Source: Thalassotalea euphylliae (GTDB lineage Bacteria; Pseudomonadota; Gammaproteobacteria; Enterobacterales; Alteromonadaceae). Taken from it: a DNA stretch of 64,000 nucleotides. Position 1 is the stretch's first letter, and the number at the start of each line of letters is the position of its first letter. The DNA lies in NCBI RefSeq assembly GCF_003390375.1, contig NZ_QUOT01000001.1, forward strand, positions 2,108,001-2,172,000. Reading direction: 5' to 3'. Below are positions 24,994-34,505 of this stretch, piece by piece. Made by a program: the position numbers and the translations under genes. Under the pieces are notes generated by a model that saw only the letters and a list, made by a program, of their open reading frames with translations, was not told where the DNA came from and ran no database searches.

Positions 24994-26837
24994 TAGTAAA
25001 CATCCTTCTGATAACGCTTGCCCTTACGCAAGGTGGTTAAATATTCTTCAGCTTGCTCGGCAGTTTTACCTGACTGCTCAGCAACAATTTCAACTAAGGC
25101 GTTGTGCACGTCTTTCGCCATGCGGTTTGCATCGCCACACACGTATAAGTGCGCGCCGCGCTCTAACCATGCAAATACCTCAGCGGCATTTTCTTTCAGG
25201 CGGTGTTGTACATACACTTTCTCTGCTTGGTCACGTGAGAAAGCGACGTCCATCTTAGTTAACAGGCCAGATTTTAAGTAATTCTGCCATTCCACTTGGT
25301 AAAGGAAGTCTTGGGTAAAGGTTTGGTCGCCAAAGAACATCCAGTTATCACCGCTCGCATCGTTTGCTTCACGCTCTTGCATAAAGGCTCTAAACGGCGC
25401 AACACCTGTACCTGGGCCAATCATAATTACTGGCGTTTCTGGATTTTCAGGTAAACGGAAGTTGTCGTTGTGCTCGACAAACACACGTACTTGACCGCCC
25501 TCTTCTAAACGGCGACCTAAGAAACCAGAAGCACCGCCAACACGCTCATTGTCGTTAAATGAATAATTCACTACACCAATAGTTAAGTGTACTTCTTCAT
25601 CCACTTCCGCTTGGCTTGACGCGATTGAATATAAGCGCGGCGTAATTTTGCGTAAGTTGTCTGCTAACAATTGCGCTTCAATCGCTGTTGGCGCCGCTTT
25701 AATCACATCAACGACTTGGTGATTGGCAGCAAACTCACGCAATGTGTTCTTATCAACAACCTTCTCAGCTAGTTGCTCGTCACCACTGTGCTGTACCCAG
25801 AACTCCACAAACGCTAGTGGTGTTTGGGTAATTTCAAGCTGCTCAACTAAGGCTTGCTTGATCGGTAGTGATAAGGTTTCACCTGATTTTTGTAGCTCAA
25901 CCGTTTCATCACCCGTCAGTGATACCGCCGCTAATAGCTCTTCAACTAAGGCTTGGTCGTTATCAAAATAAACACCCAGTGCATCACCTACACGGTAAGT
26001 AACCCCTGACTCACCTAAATCAATTTCGATATGACGAACGTCTTTCGCTGAATCGCGACCCGTAATTCTCTGGCTAACTAACAGCTCTGCGGCATAGGGA
26101 TTTTGCTTGGTGTAAATCGACGCAGGCGCTTGAGTGCCCGGTAACTGAACGACTGGTGCAAGCCCCGCTGCCGGCGCAGTTAATTCATCTTTTAATGACT
26201 CAACAATGGATACGCGCCATGCATCGGCATCAGCATCGTAATCAACATCACAATCAACACGATCAGCAACACGTGTTGCACCTAGCTCAGCTAAGCGTAA
26301 GTCAAAGTCTTTACCGGTTTGACAGAAGAACTCGTAGCTAGAATCACCCAGCGCTAGTACGCTGTATTTCAGGTTATCTAACTTAGGCGCTTTCTTGCTG
26401 TTTAAGAATTCGTGGAACTCAATAGCATCATCAGGTGGCTCCCCCTCGCCATTGGTACTCGCGACAATTAATAGATGGGTTTCGGTTTTCAAGCCTTTCG
26501 CTTTGTAATCCGCAACATTTTTCAAGACAACTTCAATACCTGCGGCTTTTGCAGCATCAGCCACTTGCGTTGCCACGCCTTTCGCGTTGCCCGTTTGCGA
26601 TGCATAAAGCACAGTTAACGTTTGGCTAACAGCAGTTTGTGTTGCTGCTGCAACCGCAGTTGCCACTGGTGACATTTCGCTTTTCGCGGCTAAGTAGCCG
26701 CTTGCCCAAGCCAGTTGCAATGGCGAATAGCCTTGCGTGAGTTGTTGCAGCTGCGCTAGCTGATTAGCATCTAATGCACTAGTACCTGAAGCTGGCGCAC
26801 CAGAAGTAGGATTCGAGTTTTGCTGATTAGTAAGCAT
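24993..26837 (-). CDS. cysJ: sulfite reductase (NADPH) flavoprotein alpha-component
   Basis: CysJ carries electrons from NADPH through FAD and FMN to CysI. From ATG 26837 it is 614 residues, near the family norm of 600. A flavodoxin domain lies at about residues 70-215, with TVLYASQTGNAKGVA as the FMN phosphate loop. The FAD-binding domain has RLYSIASSQ, and the NADPH domain has MIGPGTGVAPFRAFMQER and ends in the invariant Tyr (KDVY). The frame is open further upstream, but those residues are hydrophobic and atypical, and MLTNQQ is the plausible start. It is the first gene of cysJIH. In E. coli CysJ also serves YcbX, relevant to the MOSC fusion at 43177. Confidence 0.95.
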   Translation of the reverse strand: MLTNQQNSNPTSGAPASGTSALDANQLAQLQQLTQGYSPLQLAWASGYLAAKSEMSPVATAVAAATQTAVSQTLTVLYASQTGNAKGVATQVADAAKAAGIEVVLKNVADYKAKGLKTETHLLIVASTNGEGEPPDDAIEFHEFLNSKKAPKLDNLKYSVLALGDSSYEFFCQTGKDFDLRLAELGATRVADRVDCDVDYDADADAWRVSIVESLKDELTAPAAGLAPVVQLPGTQAPASIYTKQNPYAAELLVSQRITGRDSAKDVRHIEIDLGESGVTYRVGDALGVYFDNDQALVEELLAAVSLTGDETVELQKSGETLSLPIKQALVEQLEITQTPLAFVEFWVQHSGDEQLAEKVVDKNTLREFAANHQVVDVIKAAPTAIEAQLLADNLRKITPRLYSIASSQAEVDEEVHLTIGVVNYSFNDNERVGGASGFLGRRLEEGGQVRVFVEHNDNFRLPENPETPVIMIGPGTGVAPFRAFMQEREANDASGDNWMFFGDQTFTQDFLYQVEWQNYLKSGLLTKMDVAFSRDQAEKVYVQHRLKENAAEVFAWLERGAHLYVCGDANRMAKDVHNALVEIVAEQSGKTAEQAEEYLTTLRKGKRYQKDVY

Positions 26838-26847
26838 GAAATACTTC

Positions 26848-26867
26848 GCCCATTTAAAAAGATGGGC
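26848..26867 (-). promoter_or_regulatory. leader hairpin immediately before cysJ
   Basis: GCCCAT and ATGGGC flank an 8-base A/T-rich loop, ending 10 bases before the cysJ start with only GAAG as a ribosome site between. It is close enough to influence ribosome access. No known riboswitch fold is evident, so regulation is inference. Confidence 0.35.
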
Positions 26868-27113
26868 AAAGGATAGACAAATGCGGCTTAAAAGAAAAAG
26901 AATAGAAAACGCTTTTTTATTCCAAAAGTGAATAGCAGTGATATTAGACTGCAACAAAGCCAGTGACACTGAATCAACTCAGAAATGTGAATGTACTTCG
27001 ATATTTCGAACTTTCCTCAAAGCTCTCAACTCTAGCAAGCAGTCTGCTTGTTTATGTCGAACATTTACCGCTGCCATTGTTTAGCTTATTGAAACCAAAT
27101 TTATATCAACGTT

Positions 27114-28130
27114 CTAAGAATGCAAACTACCACTATGTTTTTCGTTTAAGTAGTCAACATGTTGCTTATCGGTCTTTCGCCCTTGTTTTAGCTTCACAAC
27201 TCCAACATGCTTTACCACTTTTATTTTCAATTTATAGTTAATGATTTCTTCATTAAAAGCTTTGATATAACTCACCATTTCATCCAAATGACCAACATTT
27301 TCAGGAAACTTTGTTTTCAGTTCGGCATTGCGGGTAAACACAACAACCGAATGGAAAAGCTCGTGCGGCAAGTCCAGCAAATCAGAAAGCGTTTTAGTGT
27401 GTTTATAATTTTGCCTTAGCGGATTCTGAAACTGATGTTTTGAGCGATGAATCGTTTGCGTCCATTTGGCCTGCTTTTCGTTACCAAAGATCCAGCCGCT
27501 CATATTCTTAGTTTCAATGATAAAAATGCCAAATCGAGAAACAACAACATGGTCTACTTGAGTGGTTCCACCATCTTCAAGCGGCAAGGTGACATCATTG
27601 ATGATGGTATATTCGTCACGATCTAGATGCTTTTCTAAGCCCTTAATTACTAAATTTTCACCGATACGACCTTTAATCTGCGGTAGCTTTTTCTTGAAGT
27701 ACGCCAGCGCTAGTGAACCTAAAAAGGCCAAAAGTAACATTATTAGCAATGGTTTAAACATTAAAGTAAACGGTGACGGTGGCTCCGTACGCTGCCCAGC
27801 TAAATCAGTATCTTTAGTTGGCAGAAAGGCACTAGCTACATGATTTTCTTTAGCAACGAATTCAGCTTTAGCTATTCGGTTGGACGAAGGTTGAGACAAG
27901 CGGACAGTCTTTCGAACAGGGTGTTGGCAGTGCTTATCAAAACTTGTTTTTGATTGCAGATATAACCCTGAATTGCTGCCAAGCCTACGCTTATAGTCAG
28001 CCACTTGCTGCTTAATAAGAATGCATTCAGCTTCAGTATATTGCTGAATCTGATATTGTTGGATTGAGGCCTGCTGAGTCGCGTATAGCGGTGCCGACAT
28101 GAGTATCAGCAACCATAAAATCCATTTCAC
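27114..28130 (-). CDS. membrane-anchored NERD domain protein (nuclease-related)
   Basis: This 338-residue protein has a signal peptide (1-17), a periplasmic stretch of about 105 residues with two cysteines, a transmembrane helix at about 125-145 and a cytoplasmic NERD domain (about 153-275). NERD is related to the PD-(D/E)xK nuclease fold. The putative catalytic residues are present as D193 in TQVDHVV and E206-x-K208 in FIIETKN. The function of NERD proteins is largely unknown; a nucleic-acid role is inferred from the fold. Type I topology follows from the hydrophobicity pattern. The gene stands alone, divergent from the stomatin gene. Confidence 0.82.
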   Translation of the reverse strand: MKWILWLLILMSAPLYATQQASIQQYQIQQYTEAECILIKQQVADYKRRLGSNSGLYLQSKTSFDKHCQHPVRKTVRLSQPSSNRIAKAEFVAKENHVASAFLPTKDTDLAGQRTEPPSPFTLMFKPLLIMLLLAFLGSLALAYFKKKLPQIKGRIGENLVIKGLEKHLDRDEYTIINDVTLPLEDGGTTQVDHVVVSRFGIFIIETKNMSGWIFGNEKQAKWTQTIHRSKHQFQNPLRQNYKHTKTLSDLLDLPHELFHSVVVFTRNAELKTKFPENVGHLDEMVSYIKAFNEEIINYKLKIKVVKHVGVVKLKQGRKTDKQHVDYLNEKHSGSLHS

Positions 28131-28401
28131 TTACTATTCCTTAGTAACGCCCTATCACTTCCAGCCAGTATAAAGGCGTAAGAGTTTTATCTTCAAAGAA
28201 AAATTTAACTTTTCACAACCATCGATATAAGAGTGCCAGCAACAATACCTGCCTTTGTCAGCCAACAAATAAAAACTAATCGTTTCAATATCTTTACTAT
28301 TCGCTTATGGTAATTATTAAATTTTCTTAGTGCGATTAGTCACCTAATATAGCGCGAGAAATACAGACGGAATTTGAATTTATTAACAAAAAGGATACTC
28401 G

Positions 28402-29340
28402 ATGGACATCATCTTAAATTACGTATTTACCGTGCAGTTTGCCCTGCTTGTTTTTGTACTGGTAGTACTAAAAAGTGGGATTAAATTTGTACCGCAAAAT
28501 CGTGCCTATGTAATTGAGCGCTTTGGTAAATACACCCGCACCTTAGAGTCAGGCCTAAACTTTTTAGTGCCTTTTATCGAACAAATCAGCGCCGATCGCT
28601 CGTTGAAAGAGCAAGAGGTCGATGTCCCCAGCCAAAGTGCCATTACTAAAGACAACATCACCCTTACCGTTGACGGCGTTTTGTATTTCCGCGTGCTAGA
28701 CCCACAAAAAGCGACGTATGGTGTTGATGACTATAATTTTGCCGTGACTCAACTGGCACAAACCACCATGCGTTCTGAAATCGGTAAAATGGAGCTGGAT
28801 AAAACCTTTGAAGAGCGTGACGCCATAAACGCTGCCATTGTGAATGCCATTAATGAAGCTGCGGGTACTTGGGGCGTACAGGTATTACGTTATGAAATTA
28901 AAGATATTATGCCACCGAATTCTGTGATGAATGCGATGGAGCAACAGATGAAAGCGGAGCGAGAAAAGCGTGCTACCGTCCTAGAGTCTGAAGGTTTAAA
29001 GCAAGCGGAAATCAATAAAGCAGAAGGTGAGAAACAAGCCAAGATTCTAGCCGCAGAAGCGGATAAACGTGAGCAGGTATTAAAAGCGGAAGGTGAAGCT
29101 GAAGCGATTATTAAAGTTGCCAATGCACAAGCGGAAGCGATTGAGAAAATTGGTGAGAAAGCGGCAACCCAAGAAGGTCAAAAAGCGGTTGAACTAGAGC
29201 TAGCGACAAAAGCCATTGGCGCTAAAGAAGCCATCGCCAAAGACTCAACTGTTGTGCTGCTACCTGATGGTTCAACTGAAGCAGGCTCACTCGTTGCTCA
29301 AGCAACCAGTATTCTTAATGTGATGAAGCAGAAACCTTAA
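28402..29340 (+). CDS. SPFH/Band 7 (stomatin-like) membrane protein, QmcA type
   Basis: This 312-residue protein has an N-terminal membrane helix (about 8-24), then an SPFH domain (VPQNRAYVIERFGKYTRTLE, LTVDGVLYFRV). A long coiled coil follows, rich in Ala, Glu and Lys (about 175-265), which in this family drives oligomer rings in membrane microdomains. Bacterial QmcA-type stomatins are usually encoded next to an NfeD-like partner, and that is the case here. It starts with a clear AAGGA ribosome site. A role in membrane organisation or quality control is family knowledge; no substrate is known. Confidence 0.92.
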   Translation: MDIILNYVFTVQFALLVFVLVVLKSGIKFVPQNRAYVIERFGKYTRTLESGLNFLVPFIEQISADRSLKEQEVDVPSQSAITKDNITLTVDGVLYFRVLDPQKATYGVDDYNFAVTQLAQTTMRSEIGKMELDKTFEERDAINAAIVNAINEAAGTWGVQVLRYEIKDIMPPNSVMNAMEQQMKAEREKRATVLESEGLKQAEINKAEGEKQAKILAAEADKREQVLKAEGEAEAIIKVANAQAEAIEKIGEKAATQEGQKAVELELATKAIGAKEAIAKDSTVVLLPDGSTEAGSLVAQATSILNVMKQKP

Positions 29341-29359
29341 TCAAAGGTAAGGAAATCAA

Positions 29360-29812
29360 ATGGAACTTATTGCCAATAGTGCCGGTGAGTCATTAGTGAC
29401 GCTCGGCCTTTTGCTGCTTATTATTGAAGTAGCCGTACTGGGTTTTTCCACCTTTATTCTGACCTTTGTCGGCCTTGCTTTGGTGGTTGCCGGTAGCTTA
29501 GTGTTGACTAGCCTTGTCCCTGTGCAATTGATGCCGATAGTGTTGACCATCGCGATCTTTACTACGATTTTCGCGGCGATATTGTGGAAACCATTAAAGC
29601 GTTTCCAAAACCGCCAAGATACACACAAGGTAAAAAACGACTTTATCGGTATGGAATTTGTGCTTGATAAAGAAATTGATGCAACATCTTCTGCGACCCA
29701 CAAATTGTCAGGTATCGACTGGCAAGTGAAAGCTAAACAAGCGATTCCTGCCGGCACTAAAGTGGTGGTTACTGACACTGAAGTCGGCGAACTCTGGGTA
29801 GAGCCAGCTTAG
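29360..29812 (+). CDS. NfeD-like membrane protein
   Basis: This 150-residue protein has two or three N-terminal membrane helices (LGLLLLIIEVAVLGF; FVGLALVVAGSLVL; IVLTIAIFTTIFAAIL) and a C-terminal OB-fold domain of about 65 residues (SGIDWQVKAKQAIPAGTKVVV). This is the short, protease-lacking NfeD1b-like form. It begins 19 bases after the stomatin-like gene and is the normal partner of SPFH proteins, which it probably binds at the inner membrane. A terminator follows at 29876. Confidence 0.9.
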   Translation: MELIANSAGESLVTLGLLLLIIEVAVLGFSTFILTFVGLALVVAGSLVLTSLVPVQLMPIVLTIAIFTTIFAAILWKPLKRFQNRQDTHKVKNDFIGMEFVLDKEIDATSSATHKLSGIDWQVKAKQAIPAGTKVVVTDTEVGELWVEPA

Positions 29813-29875
29813 TTTCAATTTTTATAGCTGTGACGATTAAAAATATCAGTCTTCACGTTCAGCAAATAATGCACT

Positions 29876-29900
29876 AGCCAAGCCAAACACTTGGCTTTTT
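29876..29900 (+). terminator. intrinsic terminator of the SPFH-NfeD operon
   Basis: AGCCAAG and CTTGGCT flank a 7-base loop, and a T tract follows. It lies 63 bases past the NfeD stop. Confidence 0.85.
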
Positions 29901-30052
29901 ATTGTCAGTTTATAGCGAGCAACCTGACAAAAAACAGCAAAGTTACAAAAAGCCTCAATGACACCTATTTTAACATTCACCTAACTCGCTAGCTTTTCCC
30001 AACACTAACCGAGATAATTGCGCCATTATTCTTCTGTCACTAATCCAATACC

Positions 30053-32152
30053 ATGCTGTTTTTGCTCACCGTTTTTCTAAGCGCTTTTTTACTATTTCAA
30101 GTGCAACCTTTTATTGCCAAGGTAATTTTACCCGCCTACGGTGGCAGCGCGACAGTATGGACAACGTGTATGCTGTTTTTCCAGCTGTTGCTGCTGGCTG
30201 GCTATAGCTATGCGCATGTCTTGCAGCGACTATCGTTTGCGCGGCAGTGGCAAACCCATGGCGCAGTATTGATTTTAGCGGCATTAAGTCTGCCTTTTAC
30301 AACACCAGCCGCTAGTCTTGAGTTTGGCATAAATGAGCCAATCACTAATATTTTACTCACCTTAGCCGTTGCCATTGGCCTCCCCTATTTTGCCTTGTCG
30401 GTCACAGGCCCGTTAGTGCAGCGTTGGTTAACTTTTAGCGATGAAACTAAGGTGCCGTATCGCCTGTATTCTTTGTCAAATGTAGGTTCATTGTTGGCGC
30501 TCATTAGCTACCCATTTGTCTTCGAACCCGTATTCGATTTACCACAACAAACCCTTGTTTGGTCGAGCGGCTTTATTGCATTTGCTGTTGCTATAATGGT
30601 ACTGGCACTTAAGCTTGAAAAATCAGGGGTTAGTAACGCTAACCAAGCTCAATTGGATAATCATAAGGACACTAGCGATCAGCTAGAAAATACCGGCCGT
30701 GCCGTAACTAAAGGCACACTTGCATTGTGGTTAGGGCTTTCTGCACTCGGGGTGATGTTGCTCGTTTCTACCACCAACGCGATGACGCAAAACGTTGCGC
30801 CTATGCCATTTCTGTGGGTATTGCCGCTCGCACTTTACTTGCTAACCTTTATTGTCGCTTTTCACAGCCCACGCCTATATGTGCGCTGGTACTGGCTAGC
30901 TTTCTATTTAATTTGTGCATTAATGGCCATCATGCTGCCAGTGGTTGGTTCACAATTTGATTTTATCTCGCAAGTGCTGATGTTCAGTTTCATTTTGTTT
31001 GCCGGCTGTATGATTTGTCATGGTGAGCTGATCAAACAAGCACCAAATGCTGAGCACCTGACACTCTTTTATTTAATTATCGCGCTAGGAGGAGTGTTGG
31101 GCAGTGCCTTGGTCTCTTTAGCGGCACCACAAGCTTTTGATCAATTCTACGAATACCCAATTACGGTTATTGCTATTGTGTTCGCACATATGGTGAGCTT
31201 AGCCAAGGCAACACAAGGAATAGCTGGCATTAGCACGGCATTTGGCACTATACCTCGTACTTGGGTGTTGAGCTTTTTAGGGCTTACTGTAGTCGCTTTA
31301 TCCGGTGTTCAACTGTCATTAGACAAACAGTTAACACAACATCAAATTGCCAGTGAACGTAACTTCTATGGGTTGTTATCAGTGGTTGAAACTTCGGTGA
31401 ATGGTCAAGCAGAGCGCCGCTTAATTGATGGTACAACTTCACACGGTACCCAAGCCATTGAATCGGCATTGGCACAACAACCAAAAAGCTATTATCGCGA
31501 GAATACCGGAGTCGCATTAGCACTTGAAAACTATATGCCTCTTAAGCGTGCAATAACGCCCATTAAAGTTGGCTTAGTAGGGCTAGGCGCAGGCACACTT
31601 GCAGCCTATGGCAAACGTGGTGAACAATACCATTTTTACGAGTTAAACCCAGCGGTTATCAATTACGCTCAGCAGTATTTTAGTTATTTAGCCAATAGCC
31701 AAGCTGACATTAGTTTGCACCAAGGTGATGGTCGCCTATTGCTGCAAAACGCACTGCAAACAAACGGTAGCGAAAACTTTGATGTGCTAGTGCTCGATGC
31801 CTTTTCAGGTGACGCCATTCCTGCACACTTACTGACGATTGAGGCGATGCAGTTATACCAAGCGCACCTAAAGAAAAATGGCGTACTCGCAGTTCACATC
31901 TCCAATAGTCATTTAGATTTAACTTCGCTAACCCGAAACTTAGCAGACTTCATTGGCATGCAAGCGCATTATTTTTATACCGCCCCTACCGCCAGCGAAC
32001 CTAATGCCGCGCAATGGGTATTAATCTCCAACAACACTGAGTTGATGAAGCGCTACCAAGTTAAAAAGCACATTTCCCAATGGCCAAGTGAGCATCAAGC
32101 GGATGTGCTTTGGCGCGACGATTACAGCAATCTATTGTCGGTATTGAAATAG
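30053..32152 (+). CDS. membrane-fused spermidine-synthase-like protein
   Basis: The 699-residue product joins an N-terminal membrane region of about 410 residues (roughly ten or more helices) to a C-terminal Rossmann methyltransferase-like domain of the spermidine synthase family. In the latter, GLVGLGAGTLAAYG is the nucleotide-binding glycine loop, HFYELNPAVINYA the acidic ribose contact, and VLVLDAFSGDAIPAHLLT replaces the usual catalytic segment. The DAFSGD loop is related to, but not the same as, true SpeE. Such fused proteins are widespread and uncharacterised, so polyamine synthesis should not be assumed. It is a single gene, convergent with the reductase gene at 32347. Confidence 0.8.
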   Translation: MLFLLTVFLSAFLLFQVQPFIAKVILPAYGGSATVWTTCMLFFQLLLLAGYSYAHVLQRLSFARQWQTHGAVLILAALSLPFTTPAASLEFGINEPITNILLTLAVAIGLPYFALSVTGPLVQRWLTFSDETKVPYRLYSLSNVGSLLALISYPFVFEPVFDLPQQTLVWSSGFIAFAVAIMVLALKLEKSGVSNANQAQLDNHKDTSDQLENTGRAVTKGTLALWLGLSALGVMLLVSTTNAMTQNVAPMPFLWVLPLALYLLTFIVAFHSPRLYVRWYWLAFYLICALMAIMLPVVGSQFDFISQVLMFSFILFAGCMICHGELIKQAPNAEHLTLFYLIIALGGVLGSALVSLAAPQAFDQFYEYPITVIAIVFAHMVSLAKATQGIAGISTAFGTIPRTWVLSFLGLTVVALSGVQLSLDKQLTQHQIASERNFYGLLSVVETSVNGQAERRLIDGTTSHGTQAIESALAQQPKSYYRENTGVALALENYMPLKRAITPIKVGLVGLGAGTLAAYGKRGEQYHFYELNPAVINYAQQYFSYLANSQADISLHQGDGRLLLQNALQTNGSENFDVLVLDAFSGDAIPAHLLTIEAMQLYQAHLKKNGVLAVHISNSHLDLTSLTRNLADFIGMQAHYFYTAPTASEPNAAQWVLISNNTELMKRYQVKKHISQWPSEHQADVLWRDDYSNLLSVLK

Positions 32153-32202
32153 TCTTTGTGATTGCGTTATGCGGGTAAAATTCTGGGAAGCAGAAAGAAG
32201 AA

Positions 32203-32291
32203 AGCCAGGTAATGAAACACCTTATCAAATCCCGTTAGCCCCCTAATGGGTTTGATAAAATATTCAGCACTAGGCTTAATATCGCCTGGCT
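32203..32291. terminator. nested inverted repeats between convergent genes
   Basis: An outer pair AGCCAGG (32203-32209) and CCTGGCT (32285-32291) encloses an inner hairpin at 32222-32258. The inner arms begin TTATCAAA and end TTTGATAA, with one bulged base. It sits in the 194-base gap between two convergent genes and could be a bidirectional terminator, a small RNA or a repeat remnant. Confidence 0.4.
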
Positions 32292-32346
32292 GTATTTATC
32301 TTAACAGTGTCCAGTCGCGCTTGACAATTACAAATATATGAAAGAG

Positions 32347-33432
32347 TTAGAGGCGAATTTTCACTTGAGTTGACTGGGCAATTGCTTGGCAACTAAGAAT
32401 ACTACCCTGTGCTTGTTCTTCGTCGGTTAAGAACAAGTTTTCAACCATTGCGACTTCACCGCTGATGAGCTGGCATTGGCAACTTCCACAGACCCCCTCT
32501 TCGCAGCTAAACGGCGCATCGATATTCGCTCGCAACATTGCATCAAGCAGCGATTCATTCGCCTCAACATTGACGGTTTGTTGCTGGCCACTGAGTTCAA
32601 CGCTGAGCTCAGCAGCTTGACTAGCAGACGCTTTAGCCGTGTTGTTTTTGCCGCCAGCACCAAAGCTTTCCTGCAAAATAAACTGTTTATCGATATCTGC
32701 TTGTTGCAATGCCTGATGAACTGTTTCCATAAAACCATTGGGGCCACATAAGTAGTAAACCGCTTGCTTGGCTTGCGTAAGCTCGCCCAACACCGACTGC
32801 ACTACCGTGTTAGTTACTCGACCCTTGTGCCATAGATGCTTACGCCCAAACCAACTAGGCTTTGAGTGACAGAGCATTAAGGTGAAGCGATCAGGAAATC
32901 GTTCAACTAACACCTGTAACTTATCAGCAAAAATCGTATTTCGCTGATTACGGTTACTGTAAATCAAATACACTTTACTACGCGGTGTTTGCTTTGCCAT
33001 TAATAGCGCCGTGATCATGCTAAAAATTGGTGTAATTCCGCTTCCTGCGGCAAAGAAAATATGGTGTAGTGGCGCGTTTAAATCTTGCTGGGTCGTAGCG
33101 TGATTGATGAACGATTTTGGCAGATTGAATAAACCACCAGGCTTACTAACCTCCAAATATTGGCCAGCTTTAACGTTCTTCAAGAGAAAATTTGAAACCG
33201 CGCCCAGTTCTACTGATTTTATCGTTAGCCGTAAACCAAGGGTCTGCGGGCAGTTCGACAACGAATAACTACGGATATAGCTTTTATCGCCAAGCTTGAC
33301 TCTGATATTAACGTGTTGGCCTGGTTGCCAGCTAAAACTGCCTGCTAGGTTGGTGGGTACATCAAGCAAAAACGATTTAGCGTGTTTGGTTTCCTTAATG
33401 ACTTCTCTGATTTTTAGGTTAAAAAAATCCAT
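32347..33432 (-). CDS. ferredoxin--NAD(P)H reductase with C-terminal 2Fe-2S domain (PaaE/Hcr-like)
   Basis: This is a 361-residue electron-transfer protein. The FAD-binding barrel has RSYSLSN, the NAD(P)H domain has AAGSGITPIFSMI and YLCGPNGFM, and a plant-type 2Fe-2S ferredoxin follows with cysteines at about 310, 315, 318 (CEEGVCGSC) and 348. Such reductases feed electrons to oxygenases, desaturases or hybrid-cluster protein. No oxygenase is encoded next to it, so its partner is elsewhere; the desaturase-family enzyme at 19731 is a candidate only by chemistry. It is the last gene of a minus-strand group with a metallo-hydrolase (32 bases upstream) and a thioesterase. Confidence 0.9.
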   Translation of the reverse strand: MDFFNLKIREVIKETKHAKSFLLDVPTNLAGSFSWQPGQHVNIRVKLGDKSYIRSYSLSNCPQTLGLRLTIKSVELGAVSNFLLKNVKAGQYLEVSKPGGLFNLPKSFINHATTQQDLNAPLHHIFFAAGSGITPIFSMITALLMAKQTPRSKVYLIYSNRNQRNTIFADKLQVLVERFPDRFTLMLCHSKPSWFGRKHLWHKGRVTNTVVQSVLGELTQAKQAVYYLCGPNGFMETVHQALQQADIDKQFILQESFGAGGKNNTAKASASQAAELSVELSGQQQTVNVEANESLLDAMLRANIDAPFSCEEGVCGSCQCQLISGEVAMVENLFLTDEEQAQGSILSCQAIAQSTQVKIRL

Positions 33433-33464
33433 GGCAACTTACTGATTATTAGCGCATCCTGATA

Positions 33465-34505
33465 TTACTTAATAAACCATGCCAGTGTTTTTTGCCACCA
33501 GCTCGGCTCACCAAGAGGATAAATAATGACTTTATCCAATACTTTACGTTCTGCAACATCACCTAGATTAATCAATTCACGATTAAGCTCATTAAGTAAG
33601 CTTGGCGCAAGCGGCAGTGGCAATTCATTTGGCTGATAGGTGCTGCCCATTGGGAAGTCTTTGCCCTTGGTAGTCGACATTTCAATATGGGTGCCCATCA
33701 GTGCCGAAATCGGTTGTGATTGCGTAAATAAGTACAACAAACGAATACTGGTTTTAAAGGCTGGCCAATCGCGAATGTATAAACGACCTGGGTAAATCGT
33801 ATCGCCAGTTAACAGCCAACCGGTTTGCGGATCATAAACAGCAACACTCTCAGCTTGATGCCCGGGGATCGGCATCACAATTAAGCGACGATTACCTAAC
33901 TGCAAGTAGCTTTGTTGAATGGCACTTTGTTCAACATAGTTAGGGTTGTTATCCGCTTTATTAACCAGTGAAGTGTCGGGCTGAGTAAATTTAAAAAACG
34001 CCCTGACGGCTTCAACCTTAGGCGCGATAAAAACTACCTCTGGTTTATTGATAAATTGGCTATCACCAGCGCGATGATCGCTATGAGAATGCGAGTGGCT
34101 GACAATCAGCGGATAGCTATCTAACTGGTTCGCTTGTTTAAAATCATTCAAGATACCCTTAACGGTTTGATAAAGCGGGAAGTCTTTGGCACTTTCTGTC
34201 GCGCCTGTATCTTGCAACAAAGCTTTGTTATCGCCGAGCAGTAAATAGATAAATGGCGCTTCAAAATGCTGGCATTTGTTCTGCCTGAAAATATAGGTGC
34301 GCTCGTTAACTTTAAGGGTTTCAATCGCTGGTTGAGTGTCGTTAGTACAGTCTTCGCTACCTGCATACCAAGGATGCTGATTGACCTTGTCTAGCCAAGC
34401 TTGTTGTTCAGCAGTAATTGAGTTTGCGGACGCCACGCCAGACGCCATTAGCATCAAAAATGCGGCTAACATGCTGGGCAAATTTATATTTATCAAGAAT
34501 TTCAT
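33465..34505 (-). CDS. secreted metallo-beta-lactamase-fold hydrolase
   Basis: This 346-residue protein has a signal peptide (cleavage after VASA, about residue 27). The MBL zinc motif HSHSDH is in VSHSHSHSDHRAGD, with later ligands in PGHQAES and TGDTIY. The fold covers quorum-quenching lactonases, glyoxalase II, and other hydrolases; the substrate is not evident. The start overlaps the end of the thioesterase gene by 4 bases (ATGA), so they are translationally coupled. Its periplasmic location sets it apart from the cytoplasmic neighbours. Confidence 0.85.
   Translation of the reverse strand: MKFLININLPSMLAAFLMLMASGVASANSITAEQQAWLDKVNQHPWYAGSEDCTNDTQPAIETLKVNERTYIFRQNKCQHFEAPFIYLLLGDNKALLQDTGATESAKDFPLYQTVKGILNDFKQANQLDSYPLIVSHSHSHSDHRAGDSQFINKPEVVFIAPKVEAVRAFFKFTQPDTSLVNKADNNPNYVEQSAIQQSYLQLGNRRLIVMPIPGHQAESVAVYDPQTGWLLTGDTIYPGRLYIRDWPAFKTSIRLLYLFTQSQPISALMGTHIEMSTTKGKDFPMGSTYQPNELPLPLAPSLLNELNRELINLGDVAERKVLDKVIIYPLGEPSWWQKTLAWFIK

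Noticed and set aside
29356..29778. 140-residue minus-strand frame opposite the NfeD gene
   Set aside because: It lies antisense to a well-supported gene with strong family motifs; Ser/Thr/Ile-rich translation is typical of an antisense shadow.
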